Assembly: GCA_002841545.1 (NCBI GenBank) | Contig: PGZZ01000002.1 | Location: forward strand, 424,314 to 488,313 | Length of the DNA stretch: 64,000 nucleotides | DNA from: Firmicutes bacterium HGW-Firmicutes-16 | Lineage (GTDB): Bacteria; Bacillota; Clostridia; Oscillospirales; Oscillospiraceae | Direction of reading: 5' to 3' | Shown: positions 53,906-62,151 of the stretch, piece by piece | Layout of the letters: every line of letters begins with the position of its first letter | How positions within the stretch are numbered: position 1 is the first letter of the stretch | Position numbers and translations under genes: made by a program | The notes under the pieces: model-generated | Databases searched by the model: none | The model's input: only the letters and a program-made list of their open reading frames with translations | What the model was told of the DNA's origin: nothing

Positions 53906-54778
53906 TCAGCCTATTTTTGAAAATATCTTGTCGAAGAATTTACCTATGCTTTCAAAGAAAGACTTCATAGACTCCGAGATTTCCTTCATCTTTGACTGAG
54001 CCGCTGCGAGCTTTTTAACAGTCTCCTGCATCTGCTCAACCTTGGCTTTGAGTTGTTCGGGGTCGAGCTTTTCCAAAGAGCGGCAGAGCGATAGAAGCTG
54101 GTCGACCTGACCGTCGCTTACGGAAATGTTGTTCTCCTCGGCAATCTTCTTTACCTCGGCTCTGACCTCATCGTCAGTCATGTTGACAGTCTGCGTTAGA
54201 ACTTTTTTTAGCTCGTTAACGATTGTAACTGCGTCGTAGTTTCCAATCTGATCAGCGAGGTCAGCGGTCACAACAAGCTCCTGCGTTCCGGCAAGCTTTG
54301 CGATTTCGTCGAGCTTCTCGCCTGTAATATCCTCATATGCCTTGTAAACACCTGTGAGTGCGGCGGTGCCGGAAATGCCGGCGACAGGGCTTGTCACGAT
54401 GAGCTTTGCGTTTTCAATGCCGGCGGTGACGAGGGCGTTGGCATACATTTCTTTTGTGCACCAGCTAATATTTGTAACGCTAATGTCAAGTCCGTCCCCA
54501 TCGCCGAGAACTTCAATATAAACAGATGATATGGATTTTGTTCCGATGATCGTGTCATCCACAAGACCGTCCAGATATTCCCTCTCCTCGCCGTTCGTGA
54601 CGGTAAGCTCGGTTACGCTGCCCGCTTCAATCCCAAAGGTTTTATATACGGCGGTCTTCTGCTCTGAGGATATGTCTGCTCCAACTACGGCGCGGGCATC
54701 GCCTTTTTCAAGTGCAAAGGCGGACGTCATTCCAAAAAGCGTGAAGACTGCAAGCAGTATCGAAATTATTTTTTTCAT
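53906..54778 (-). CDS. DUF1002 family secreted protein
   Basis: 290 aa with a signal peptide (MKKIISILLAVFTLFGMTSA, probable cleavage after AFA). GDARAVVGADISSEQKTAVY and VTSPVAGISGTAALTGVYKA match DUF1002 (YpuA-like). The C-terminal ~80 residues are helical and likely coiled coil (LKAKVEQMQETVKKLAAAQS). Function unknown; extracytoplasmic. It has its own terminator and stands alone between convergent or divergent neighbours. Confidence 0.86.
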   Translation of the reverse strand: MKKIISILLAVFTLFGMTSAFALEKGDARAVVGADISSEQKTAVYKTFGIEAGSVTELTVTNGEEREYLDGLVDDTIIGTKSISSVYIEVLGDGDGLDISVTNISWCTKEMYANALVTAGIENAKLIVTSPVAGISGTAALTGVYKAYEDITGEKLDEIAKLAGTQELVVTADLADQIGNYDAVTIVNELKKVLTQTVNMTDDEVRAEVKKIAEENNISVSDGQVDQLLSLCRSLEKLDPEQLKAKVEQMQETVKKLAAAQSKMKEISESMKSFFESIGKFFDKIFSKIG

Positions 54779-54964
54779 CGTTCATTCCTTTCATTACAAT
54801 TAATAACTCTACTTATTCTAACCCAAACAAAATTAAAGTTCAACCGTTTCACATATAAATAAAACATACCTATTAAGACGCTCAATAATCGCAAATGTTT
54901 CGCTAGCCCCATTTAGCGATATGCCGAACTATTTTCCAGTATATTCTTTGATCGGAGAAATTAG

Positions 54965-56377
54965 ATGCAAAACCTTACAGAAATCGTCTCACAATTTAAC
55001 AGCTCTTTAAACGGCTTGGTCTGGGGATTGCCGATGATGGCGCTCATCATCGGTTCGGGTCTGTATTTCAGCATTCGCACAGGCTTCCCTCAGCTCCGAA
55101 AATTTGGCTACGCAATGAAAAACACCATCGGCAAGGCGTTCAGCTATGGAAAAATCAAGGACAAGGGCGCAGTCTCACCTTTTCAAGCGGTCACAACTGC
55201 GCTCGCCGGAACCATGGGGACAGGCAACATTGCGGGCGTCGCGGGAGCTATTGCGCTCGGCGGTCCCGGAGCAATCTTTTGGATGTGGGTATCCGCATTT
55301 TTCGGTATGACGACAAAATATGCTGAGATTGTTCTCGCAGTCAAGTTCCGCAAGCGAAACAGTGAGGGCGACTGGGTTGGCGGTCCGATGTATTACATAA
55401 CGGGTGGTTTGGGAAAAGGCTTCAAATGGCTCGCCGTTTTGTTTTCAATATTCGGCGCAATCGCGGCTCTCGGAATTGGGAACATGGTTCAGGTGAACAC
55501 CGCGGCGAATGCGCTAGTTGCGTTGGCTCACGAATTCAGTACAGACCCTGTCATGTCTGGTGACGCTATTGATATGACGCTTCGTTTGGCAGTTGGGCTC
55601 ATCATTTCGATAATTGCGGCCCTGGTTCTCCTCGGCGGTATAAAGCGAATTGGCTCAGTGACTGAAAAAATCATTCCCGCAATTAGTATTTTATATATCA
55701 TCGGCGCGGTTTTTATTATCTTTTTGAATATCGGAAAAATCACCTCCGTCCTTGAGGCGATTGTGGTCGGAGCTTTTGCCCCAGATGCCGTTCTGGGCGG
55801 CGCCTTCGGAGTCGGCATCGTACAGTCCATGCGCTACGGAATCGGACGAGGAGTCTTTTCAAATGAAGCGGGGCTCGGTTCCTCTCCGATTGCTCACGCC
55901 GCAACGAGTGAGACCGATCCCGTAAAACAGGGGCTTTTCGGGATATTCGAAGTGTTTGCGGACACTATCGTAGTGTGTACACTCACTGCACTTGTAATCC
56001 TCATGAGTGGAGTCTCCGTGTCCTTCGGTCACGCCGCCAGCGCAGAGCTTACAATTTCCGCTTTCGCGACGGCCTTTGGAGGAAAAACCGCCGGGGTCTT
56101 CATTGCAATCGAAACCGCTTTTTTTGCAATTTCGACAATACTCAGCTGGTCAATTTACGGCTGCCGCTGTGCGGAGTACTTATTTGGTACACGCGCAATC
56201 TCAACCTACAAGGTCGTATATATCGTCTTTATTATAATCGGGGCAGGTCTGCAAATGGGGCTTGCGTGGGAAATCGCCGACACTCTTAACGGGTTAATGG
56301 CGATTCCGAATCTAATTGCCATCCTTGCCCTCTCCGGTTATGTCCTCAAGGCTACTAAAGAGCATTTCAGAAAATAA
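54965..56377 (+). CDS. Sodium:alanine/glycine symporter (AGCS family)
   Basis: 470-aa membrane protein with about eleven helices that imports alanine or glycine with Na+. Family signatures: ALAGTMGTGNIAGVAGAIAL, GGPGAIFWMWVSAFFGMTTK, GVFSNEAGLGSSPIAHAA. CGGAG lies 5 nt before the ATG. The stop codon adjoins a terminator shared with rplL. Confidence 0.94.
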   Translation: MQNLTEIVSQFNSSLNGLVWGLPMMALIIGSGLYFSIRTGFPQLRKFGYAMKNTIGKAFSYGKIKDKGAVSPFQAVTTALAGTMGTGNIAGVAGAIALGGPGAIFWMWVSAFFGMTTKYAEIVLAVKFRKRNSEGDWVGGPMYYITGGLGKGFKWLAVLFSIFGAIAALGIGNMVQVNTAANALVALAHEFSTDPVMSGDAIDMTLRLAVGLIISIIAALVLLGGIKRIGSVTEKIIPAISILYIIGAVFIIFLNIGKITSVLEAIVVGAFAPDAVLGGAFGVGIVQSMRYGIGRGVFSNEAGLGSSPIAHAATSETDPVKQGLFGIFEVFADTIVVCTLTALVILMSGVSVSFGHAASAELTISAFATAFGGKTAGVFIAIETAFFAISTILSWSIYGCRCAEYLFGTRAISTYKVVYIVFIIIGAGLQMGLAWEIADTLNGLMAIPNLIAILALSGYVLKATKEHFRK

Positions 56378-56408
56378 AAAAGCCGCCGCGAAAATCGCGG
56401 CAGCTTTT
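56378..56408. terminator. Bidirectional terminator
   Basis: AAAAGCcGCCGCGA and TCGCGGCaGCTTTT form a 12-13 bp stem with one mismatch, between the convergent symporter and rplL genes. Confidence 0.85.
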
Positions 56409-56425
56409 GAATTCTTTGGGAAATC

Positions 56426-56797
56426 TTATTTGATTTCGACCTTTGCGCCTGCGGCTTCGATCTGAGCCTTAAGCGTAGCAGCCTCTTCCTTGTTGACGCC
56501 TTCCTTAATCTTTGCGGGAACGCCTTCAACAAGAGCCTTAGCTTCTGCAAGTCCAAGACCTGTGATAGCGCGGACTTCCTTGATAACCTTAATCTTCTCT
56601 GCGCCGAAATCGGTCATTACGACATCGAACTCGGTCTGCTCTTCAACAACTGCTGCAACTGCTGCACCTGCTGCGGGAGCTGCCGCTGCTGCGGATACGC
56701 CGAAGGTCTCCTCAAGTGCGTGTACGAGTTCAGAAAGTTCAAGAACGGAGAGAATCTTAATCTCTTCGATCATAGCGGTTACTTTTTCGCTTGCCAT
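56426..56797 (-). CDS. rplL: Ribosomal protein L7/L12
   Basis: Stalk protein of the 50S subunit. 123 aa with the helical N-terminal dimer domain ([20 protein letters not shown]), an Ala-rich hinge ([15 protein letters not shown]) and the globular [20 protein letters not shown] domain. GGAGG precedes the ATG. It follows rplJ after 44 nt, and rpoB does not follow: transcription ends at the terminator at 56378. Confidence 0.97.
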   Translation of the reverse strand: MASEKVTAMIEEIKILSVLELSELVHALEETFGVSAAAAAPAAGAAVAAVVEEQTEFDVVMTDFGAEKIKVIKEVRAITGLGLAEAKALVEGVPAKIKEGVNKEEAATLKAQIEAAGAKVEIK

Positions 56798-56841
56798 TAT
56801 TATTTCCTCCTAAATGTAATTGTTTTTTCGCCCGTTCCGGA

Positions 56842-57468
56842 TTATTCGGCTGCGGGTTCTGCAGCAACTTCGGCTGCGGGTTCGGCTACGGGCTCTGCAG
56901 CAACTTCCGCTGCGGCTTCAACAGTGGGTTCGGCAACGACTTCAACTGCGGGTGCAGCTTGTTCGATAGAGCCGCCCTTCTGTTCGAGTATCTGACCAAC
57001 GACGATAGCCAGACTTGTGATGGGAGCGAGCATCGTTCCGAGAACCTTCGCATACAGCGCTTCTTTTGAAGGCAGCGCAGATATTTCGGACATTTCGGAA
57101 AGGGAAAGAACCTTGCCGTCCATGAAGCCAGCTTTGACGTTGAACTTGTCACCCATTTTCTTAGCATAATCTGTGATTACGCGGAAAGGAGCGATAGGGT
57201 CACCCGTGCTGGTTGCGAGAGAGGTCGTTCCGTTGAGGATTGCACCCATTTCGGAGAGGCCGAGCTCATCAACAGCGCGGTGGCAAAGGGTATTCTTGAT
57301 AACGGAATACTCGACACCGTTCTTGCGTAGCTCATTACGAAGCTCAGAGTCCTGAAAGACGGTGATGCCTTTGTAATCTACAAAAACACCTGCACTTGCA
57401 CTTTTGATTCTTTCAACGAGTCCAGCGACGATTTCCTGCTTCTCACCTAGAACCTTTGCATTTGGCAT
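56842..57468 (-). CDS. rplJ: Ribosomal protein L10 with Ala/Glu/Pro repeat tail
   Basis: Anchors the L7/L12 dimers on 23S rRNA. The core (KEDIV-like start MPNAKVLGEKQEIVAGLVER, then VFVDYKGITVFQDSELRNEL) is typical up to about residue 165. The chain then continues for about 42 residues of Ala/Glu/Pro/Val repeat (AAAEVAAEPVAEP and variants), giving 208 aa against the usual 165-175. In DNA the tail shows a 36-bp tandem period. CGGAGGTG precedes the ATG; the leader upstream carries the L10 autoregulatory RNA. Confidence 0.95.
   Translation of the reverse strand: MPNAKVLGEKQEIVAGLVERIKSASAGVFVDYKGITVFQDSELRNELRKNGVEYSVIKNTLCHRAVDELGLSEMGAILNGTTSLATSTGDPIAPFRVITDYAKKMGDKFNVKAGFMDGKVLSLSEMSEISALPSKEALYAKVLGTMLAPITSLAIVVGQILEQKGGSIEQAAPAVEVVAEPTVEAAAEVAAEPVAEPAAEVAAEPAAE
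56848..56907. repeat. 36-bp tandem repeat in the rplJ tail
   Basis: The 24-nt block beginning ggctgcgggttctgcagcaa at 56848 recurs at 56884 with two mismatches (ggctacgggctctgcagcaa...), a 36-nt period encoding 12 residues. Weaker copies continue towards 56960. Confidence 0.7.
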
Positions 57469-57502
57469 TAATTTTCACCTCCGTGGCTTAAATTGCTGCG
57501 CT

Positions 57503-57540
57503 CAAAAAAAATAAGTCCTTGCACATAATAGCACAAAGAC
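57503..57540 (-). terminator. Attenuator hairpin in the rplJ leader
   Basis: In RNA sense GTCTTTGTGC pairs with GTGCAAGGAC (10 bp with G-U pairs, loop TATTAT), followed by TTATTTTTTTT. The GTCTTTG arm is also needed for the upstream antiterminator helix. Confidence 0.75.
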
Positions 57541-57610
57541 AGAAAGCAACTAAATAATATAGTGGCCGTCCTCGGCAGGACTTACGGATAAATCCACCTG
57601 CTGTCTTTGG
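57533..57610 (-). ncRNA. Ribosomal protein L10 leader
   Basis: RNA-sense CCAAAGACAGCAGGTGG near 57594-57610 pairs through AAAGACAG with CTGTCTTT at 57533-57543, with the conserved CCTGCCGAGG-type segment between. This matches the L10 leader family, bound by L10(L12)4. Transcription attenuation by that complex is established for the Bacillus rplJL leader. Confidence 0.85.
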
Positions 57611-57621
57611 AGCGCTAAGTT

Positions 57622-57650
57622 ATAGTATCAGCAAATAGTACGCTTGTCAA
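57622..57650 (-). promoter_or_regulatory. Promoter of rplJ-rplL
   Basis: On the minus strand TTGACA, a 17-bp spacer and TACTAT: a near-consensus SigA promoter. The start is near 57615, giving a leader of about 147 nt that includes the L10 RNA. Confidence 0.85.
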
Positions 57651-57695
57651 TAAAATATTCTGTTTTTTGAACTAAATAATATAGGGCAGCAAGAA

Positions 57696-57719
57696 AGGGC
57701 GGCAAAATCTTGCCGCCCT
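57696..57719 (-). terminator. Terminator of the SLH glycosidase gene
   Basis: AGGGCGGCAA and TTGCCGCCCT with a 4-nt loop, followed on the minus strand by TTCTTG. It lies 18 nt after the stop. Confidence 0.8.
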
Positions 57720-57737
57720 AAGTCAATATTTCAGATT

Positions 57738-59969
57738 TTACTCCGACATTCTGAACAGTATTGTCGCGACCTGCGCACGTGTCGCCGTGGACTGCGGCGA
57801 AAGCTCCGTTGCGGTAACGCCGCCCACATACTTCTTTTCAACAGTCCAACACAGTGCACTCTGTGCCCACGTTGACACGGACGCAGCGTCCGTGAAGGTT
57901 TCAAGAGTACCGCTTGTCGCGGGCGAGCCCGAATGACGATATAAAATCGTCGCCAGCTGCTCTCGGCTTATCGCCGAGGTCGGGTCAAATGCACCAGCAA
58001 AGCCCTGAACGATGCCCTTCTCGTTTGCCCAGTACACCGCCTTCGAGTACCACTGCTCGTCAGGCACATCGCTGAAGGTTCCGGCGGTCGTTGGCTCAGG
58101 CGAGCCCGCAATACGCCAGAGCACAGTCACAACCATGGCTCTCGACATTTCAGAGTTCGGTGAGAAGATTCTATCCGCAGTACCGTTCATTATATTGCCG
58201 TCGCCGACATACTTGACAGCAGAATAAAACCAGTCGTATTTCGTAACGTCATCAAACTTTTCGGGATTTATGACCGTCACGGGTATTGAGACAGTGGTGT
58301 CCCCTGCTTTTACATCAATAGTCCCAGTCGCATCCTTCGCTCCGGCGGTAAAGGTACCGTCAGCGCCTATGGTTCCGATATCTCCGCTCACGGACCATGT
58401 ATAGCAATTATCCTGTGAGATAAGCGAAACATGATTTTTCATCGCGGCCGCTGTGAGTGATGTTGTGCTCTCGGTCGATACCGATAGTGCGCTCAACGTT
58501 TTGCCGTTCGCTTCGTTTTTAATTTTGATGCTGTCCGGCGTCTTTACAACATTCACCTGCACGGACGCACTTGTGAGACCGCTTGCCGAAGCCGTAACAC
58601 TTCCGCTGCCAGCCGTCTGCGCTGTGAACTTTCCGTCTGCCGCAATCGTACCCACACCGCCTACGACAGCGAGGTTTACATAACTTCCCACACTGGCCGC
58701 ATAGCCGTTGTCGTCTGCCGCCTTGATTGCAAATGAAGTCGTAGCGCCCGAAAGAATATCCGTTGAAAGCGGATAGAGCGCGAGCCTTGTCGCTGTACCT
58801 GTCGGCTTCGCCTCTGTGACGAGCATTATGTAATCAGTGACCGATCGCTGGTAGCCATCCGAAGGGCTGTTTATCTGTGAAGCCGAGCTATCGCCCAAAT
58901 AAATCGCATTCAAGCTCGTCGAGCCGCCGCCATCCATTATAGTAGCCTCGACGCAGCCAAGCTCGAGCATTCTGTTTGCAAGCTTTGCGATTGAAACTCC
59001 GACGCTTGAACCCGTCTGGCGTCCGTCAATTGTATAGAACACTAGCGTACCATCCGCCTTTATGCCGACCGCGGTGCGAGGATTCAGGTCGTTGGTGGAT
59101 AGTCCACTCTCCACCACGCCGTTCGTAACGAGTTTATATAGCGAGCCTATCGCATATGTAACATTTGCCCATTCTGTCGGCGAAGATACATTGAGCGTTA
59201 CCGTATTACCTGCACCAAGGCTTGCAATTGCAGCTTTCAGAGCTTCCGTTGCATTGGAAGAAACGCTCAGTAGAACCTTGCCCGCAGGGATGGTTACCGC
59301 TCCGCCTGTGGTTATTATGCTCTCAACGGTCAGCGTCAAAGAGCAGTTCATGGTCACAGGGCCGCTCACGGAACAGACAATATCGGCGCCTTCGCCGGTG
59401 TTTTTGGTTGCTGCGGCATAATCATCTGTATACACAACGGCTCCGCCGTCACGCCGGGTCTTATTAATTGAGTCAAAGCCGTATTCCGTGCCGGCTATAT
59501 TGACACCGACACTGATATCCGGTTTTCCGAAAATCGTGCTGCCATCATCAAAAAAGCCCACTGCCCAGTGGTCCGCATCCGATGAAAGAAGCTCACCCTC
59601 CTGAACGACAATTCCCAAAGGCTCATTATTTGCAACAACAAAATAATCTCCGTTTATTCCTGCAATAACGTGTTTCCCCTGCTTTTCGAGCAAAGCCGCC
59701 ATCGTTGCAAAGTTTCCGTAATTGCAGATCTTCGAACCGGAAACTACTACAGGTTTTACTGCGGAGTCAGGTGAACATTCTATGTAGTTCTCCGTTTGAT
59801 AATCAGAGCCTGTCCAGTATACGCCTTTGGAAAGCTCCATACCGGCTCCAAGATATGTATCGTGCCCTTTTATCAGCTCTCCAAGTACCGCCGCGAGCAC
59901 ACCTGTCGCAAAAACGAGGGTGAATGCCGAAATAATTGCGACAGTTCGTATTAATTTTTTATTGCGCAT
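57738..59969 (-). CDS. Secreted phosphodiester glycosidase-like protein with SLH repeats
   Basis: 743 aa. A signal peptide (about 1-27) is followed by a NAGPA/DUF2233-type phosphodiester glycosidase domain (about 30-390; VIAGINGDYFVVANNEPLGI, NPRTAVGIKADGTLVFYTID, CVEATIMDGGGSTSL). Two Ig-like bacterial (Big_2-type) segments follow (about 395-570), then three SLH repeats (about 575-743, for example YDWFYSAVKYVGDGNIMNG). The protein should be exported and held on the cell wall by SLH-polymer binding. The substrate may be a phosphodiester-linked wall or capsule sugar; this is inferred from the family. Confidence 0.88.
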   Translation of the reverse strand: MRNKKLIRTVAIISAFTLVFATGVLAAVLGELIKGHDTYLGAGMELSKGVYWTGSDYQTENYIECSPDSAVKPVVVSGSKICNYGNFATMAALLEKQGKHVIAGINGDYFVVANNEPLGIVVQEGELLSSDADHWAVGFFDDGSTIFGKPDISVGVNIAGTEYGFDSINKTRRDGGAVVYTDDYAAATKNTGEGADIVCSVSGPVTMNCSLTLTVESIITTGGAVTIPAGKVLLSVSSNATEALKAAIASLGAGNTVTLNVSSPTEWANVTYAIGSLYKLVTNGVVESGLSTNDLNPRTAVGIKADGTLVFYTIDGRQTGSSVGVSIAKLANRMLELGCVEATIMDGGGSTSLNAIYLGDSSASQINSPSDGYQRSVTDYIMLVTEAKPTGTATRLALYPLSTDILSGATTSFAIKAADDNGYAASVGSYVNLAVVGGVGTIAADGKFTAQTAGSGSVTASASGLTSASVQVNVVKTPDSIKIKNEANGKTLSALSVSTESTTSLTAAAMKNHVSLISQDNCYTWSVSGDIGTIGADGTFTAGAKDATGTIDVKAGDTTVSIPVTVINPEKFDDVTKYDWFYSAVKYVGDGNIMNGTADRIFSPNSEMSRAMVVTVLWRIAGSPEPTTAGTFSDVPDEQWYSKAVYWANEKGIVQGFAGAFDPTSAISREQLATILYRHSGSPATSGTLETFTDAASVSTWAQSALCWTVEKKYVGGVTATELSPQSTATRAQVATILFRMSE

Positions 59970-60016
59970 AGTTTTTTCCTTTCCCGGGTCTGAGCCGAAA
60001 GAAAAAGCTCTCCTTG

Positions 60017-61168
60017 CTATTTTCTGATATTGTTTTTTACAAGTCTTTCATAACGCTCAAGAACATCGTTAATTAACCCGTCCCACCCTTTCGGCAAAGT
60101 ACACTTCGCCATTTCACCGACTAAGTGCAGCTTTTCTTTGTCCATAATTGCAAGTTCCATAATGTGGGCAAGATCCCATTCATCGTCCTCGCATAGAAAG
60201 CCGTTTATATTGTCTTTTATCACTTCTGCCGCGCTGCTTTCGCGAACAACGACAGACGGAGTCCCGAAAGTTGCAGCTTCAAGGACGACAAGCCCTGCCG
60301 TATCATACAGCGACGGAAACACGAACAAATCCGCACACTGATAAAGTCCCGCAAGCATGGAGTTATCCGAAATGTGACCAGTATACACCATTTTGTCGTC
60401 GAGATTTAGATACGATGCCCTTTTTTTGATTTCATCCGCGTGCGGGCCCATTCCGGCAAGGACTAGCTTGAACGGAAATGCCCTTCTTTTTATTTCCGCC
60501 GCAGCGAGCAGTATTCTTTCAATGTTTTTCTTCCAGTCCTGCTGTCCGACGAACAGAAAAACGGTTTCTTCGCCGAGTCCAAACGCTTCAGCGGCCTTCT
60601 GCCTGTCATTTGGGTCGACGACAGGTGCATCCGTCCCGTTTGGCATAATGATTATTCGCTTTTTATAGCCATAGCCATGCAGGGTGTCGGCGGCCGATTC
60701 ACTTACTGTCCAGACCTCGTCGCACTTATCATAGAAATCAACGACCAGCTTTACTCCAACCTCTGCAATCATGTTCATGCCGGTAGCATCGAAAATATCG
60801 TCCTTGTATTTGGAGTGGAAAGTTCCGACAAGCGGAATGCCGCGCTTTTGGGCGAATTTAATTGCAGATTGTCCGGCTGTCACAGGGCTGTGGGCATGGA
60901 TTATATCCAAATTAATTCTGTTCATTCGGGCTTGGAAATGAGTGTCCATCAACGGAACGCCAATCTTGTATTGACGGTTTCTGATTTTAATACTCTGATA
61001 ATCCACCAAATCAAATTTGTAGCCGCCTCGGTAGCCCATATTTGTCATGGGCGCAATGACGTAGCTTTCATGTCCTTTTTCGGCAATGTTATTTGCATAG
61101 TTATATACTACTCTTCCGACACCGTCGACTATTGGCAGAAACGAGTCTGAAAACTGAGCTATTCGCAT
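60017..61168 (-). CDS. GT4 family glycosyltransferase
   Basis: 383-aa GT-B enzyme. N-terminal acceptor domain starts MRIAQFSDSFLPIVDGVGR; the donor domain has FVGQQDWKKNIERIL, FPSLYDTAGLVVLEAATFGT with the retaining-GT EX7E pattern, and VVRESSAAEVI. The profile resembles glycolipid or mannosyl transferases (diglucosyl-diacylglycerol or PimB types). The ATG at 61168 is preceded by GGGGAGGA; an upstream in-frame start would add 37 basic residues without a ribosome site. 47 nt upstream of the SLH glycosidase gene, so possibly co-transcribed with it. Confidence 0.9.
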   Translation of the reverse strand: MRIAQFSDSFLPIVDGVGRVVYNYANNIAEKGHESYVIAPMTNMGYRGGYKFDLVDYQSIKIRNRQYKIGVPLMDTHFQARMNRINLDIIHAHSPVTAGQSAIKFAQKRGIPLVGTFHSKYKDDIFDATGMNMIAEVGVKLVVDFYDKCDEVWTVSESAADTLHGYGYKKRIIIMPNGTDAPVVDPNDRQKAAEAFGLGEETVFLFVGQQDWKKNIERILLAAAEIKRRAFPFKLVLAGMGPHADEIKKRASYLNLDDKMVYTGHISDNSMLAGLYQCADLFVFPSLYDTAGLVVLEAATFGTPSVVVRESSAAEVIKDNINGFLCEDDEWDLAHIMELAIMDKEKLHLVGEMAKCTLPKGWDGLINDVLERYERLVKNNIRK

Positions 61169-61249
61169 AAAGTCCTCCCCAGACTTATGTTTCGATCTAA
61201 ATATGTTTTTGCTATTTAGACGAAAAAATACATGTCTTTTGTTCCGCAT

Positions 61250-61290
61250 AAAAAAAAGTTTCGGCAAACGGAGCGACATTCCGTTTGCCG
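61250..61290 (-). terminator. Terminator between the uracil-DNA glycosylase and GT4 genes
   Basis: CGGCAAACGGA and TCCGTTTGCCG with a 7-nt loop, followed on the minus strand by AAACTTTTTTTT. It is 167 nt past the glycosylase stop; the AT-rich stretch between (61291-61456) holds nothing else I can support. Confidence 0.85.
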
Positions 61291-61456
61291 ATTACTTATG
61301 GGATGAGGAGAAAACGAAAAAGTTCAACTGTCTCTTGCATCTTTATAATAACAAACAGTTGTTACAAAAAAAACTGGATTCATGTTTCAAAAGTATTAAA
61401 TAAAAAATTATTTTCAACAAATTTCGTTTTTTCTCGTTTTCTCAGGCCGCGGAATA

Positions 61457-62026
61457 TTATTTATTATATGTATGTTCGCAGATCTCTTTGATAACGCGCT
61501 GTATTTCCTTCAGGTCATCAAAGGTTTCGGGTTTTCGTCGCGGGTCCCGCAGCAGAGCCGCAGGGTGATAGAGCGCAGTCATTTTTATTCCGTTTTTCTC
61601 TGTCCACTGACCGTGCTCAACGGAAATTTTAAAATCCTCCCGGATAATCGCCATAGCGGAAATTCTTCCCAAACAGACGATTATTTTTGGATTAATAAGC
61701 CTCGTCTGCTCTCTGAGCCACGTAATGCATTCGTCTTTTTCAATTCCAAGGGGGTCGCGGTTATGGGGCGGACGGCACTTGACCATGTTGGCGATATAAA
61801 TATTTGTCCTGTCAAGGTCGATAATCGAGAGCATATCGTCAAGGAGCTTGCCAGCGCGTCCGACAAAGGGCTGTCCCGACAGGTCCTCCTGTTCGCCGGG
61901 ACCCTCACCGATAAAAAGAACCTCCGCTTTTTCGTTTCCTGCTCCGAAGACGACGTTGGTTCGGGTCTCCCAGAGTGCGCATCTTTTGCAATTATTGCAG
62001 CTTTCTTTCAAAGAAGCCCAGTCCAT
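61457..62026 (-). CDS. Uracil-DNA glycosylase, family 4 (iron-sulfur)
   Basis: 189 aa. Removes uracil from DNA. The [4Fe-4S] ligands C13, C16, C84 and C100 have family-4 spacing. Motif 1 is IGEGPGEQEDLSGQPFVGRAG and the late motif is ALYHPAALLRDP (His in HPA). TCGGAGGA precedes the ATG at a long spacing of about 11 nt. Confidence 0.92.
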   Translation of the reverse strand: MDWASLKESCNNCKRCALWETRTNVVFGAGNEKAEVLFIGEGPGEQEDLSGQPFVGRAGKLLDDMLSIIDLDRTNIYIANMVKCRPPHNRDPLGIEKDECITWLREQTRLINPKIIVCLGRISAMAIIREDFKISVEHGQWTEKNGIKMTALYHPAALLRDPRRKPETFDDLKEIQRVIKEICEHTYNK

Positions 62027-62062
62027 AGGCAGCTGATCCTCCGATTTTCTTCATAATGCTAT

Positions 62063-62096
62063 GGGCAGGGAGATTCGTGTTGCACTCTCCCTGCCC
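62063..62096. terminator. Hairpin after the histidine kinase gene
   Basis: GGGCAGGGAGA and TCTCCCTGCCC form a perfect 11-bp stem with a 12-nt loop, 55 nt past the kinase stop. There is no U-tract on the minus strand, so termination is likely only in part. Confidence 0.6.
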
Positions 62097-62151
62097 TATA
62101 ATAACATAATGCAGTCAAAATAGAAATTGTCTATTATGGACAAAAAACCGC

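Noticed and set aside
53769..53999. Small plus-strand frames near the DUF1002 terminator
   Set aside because: They cross the terminator hairpin and the DUF1002 3' end and have no start signals.
61203..61491. Small plus-strand frames in the gap between GT4 and the uracil-DNA glycosylase
   Set aside because: They read through a terminator and an AT-rich stretch, with no ribosome site.
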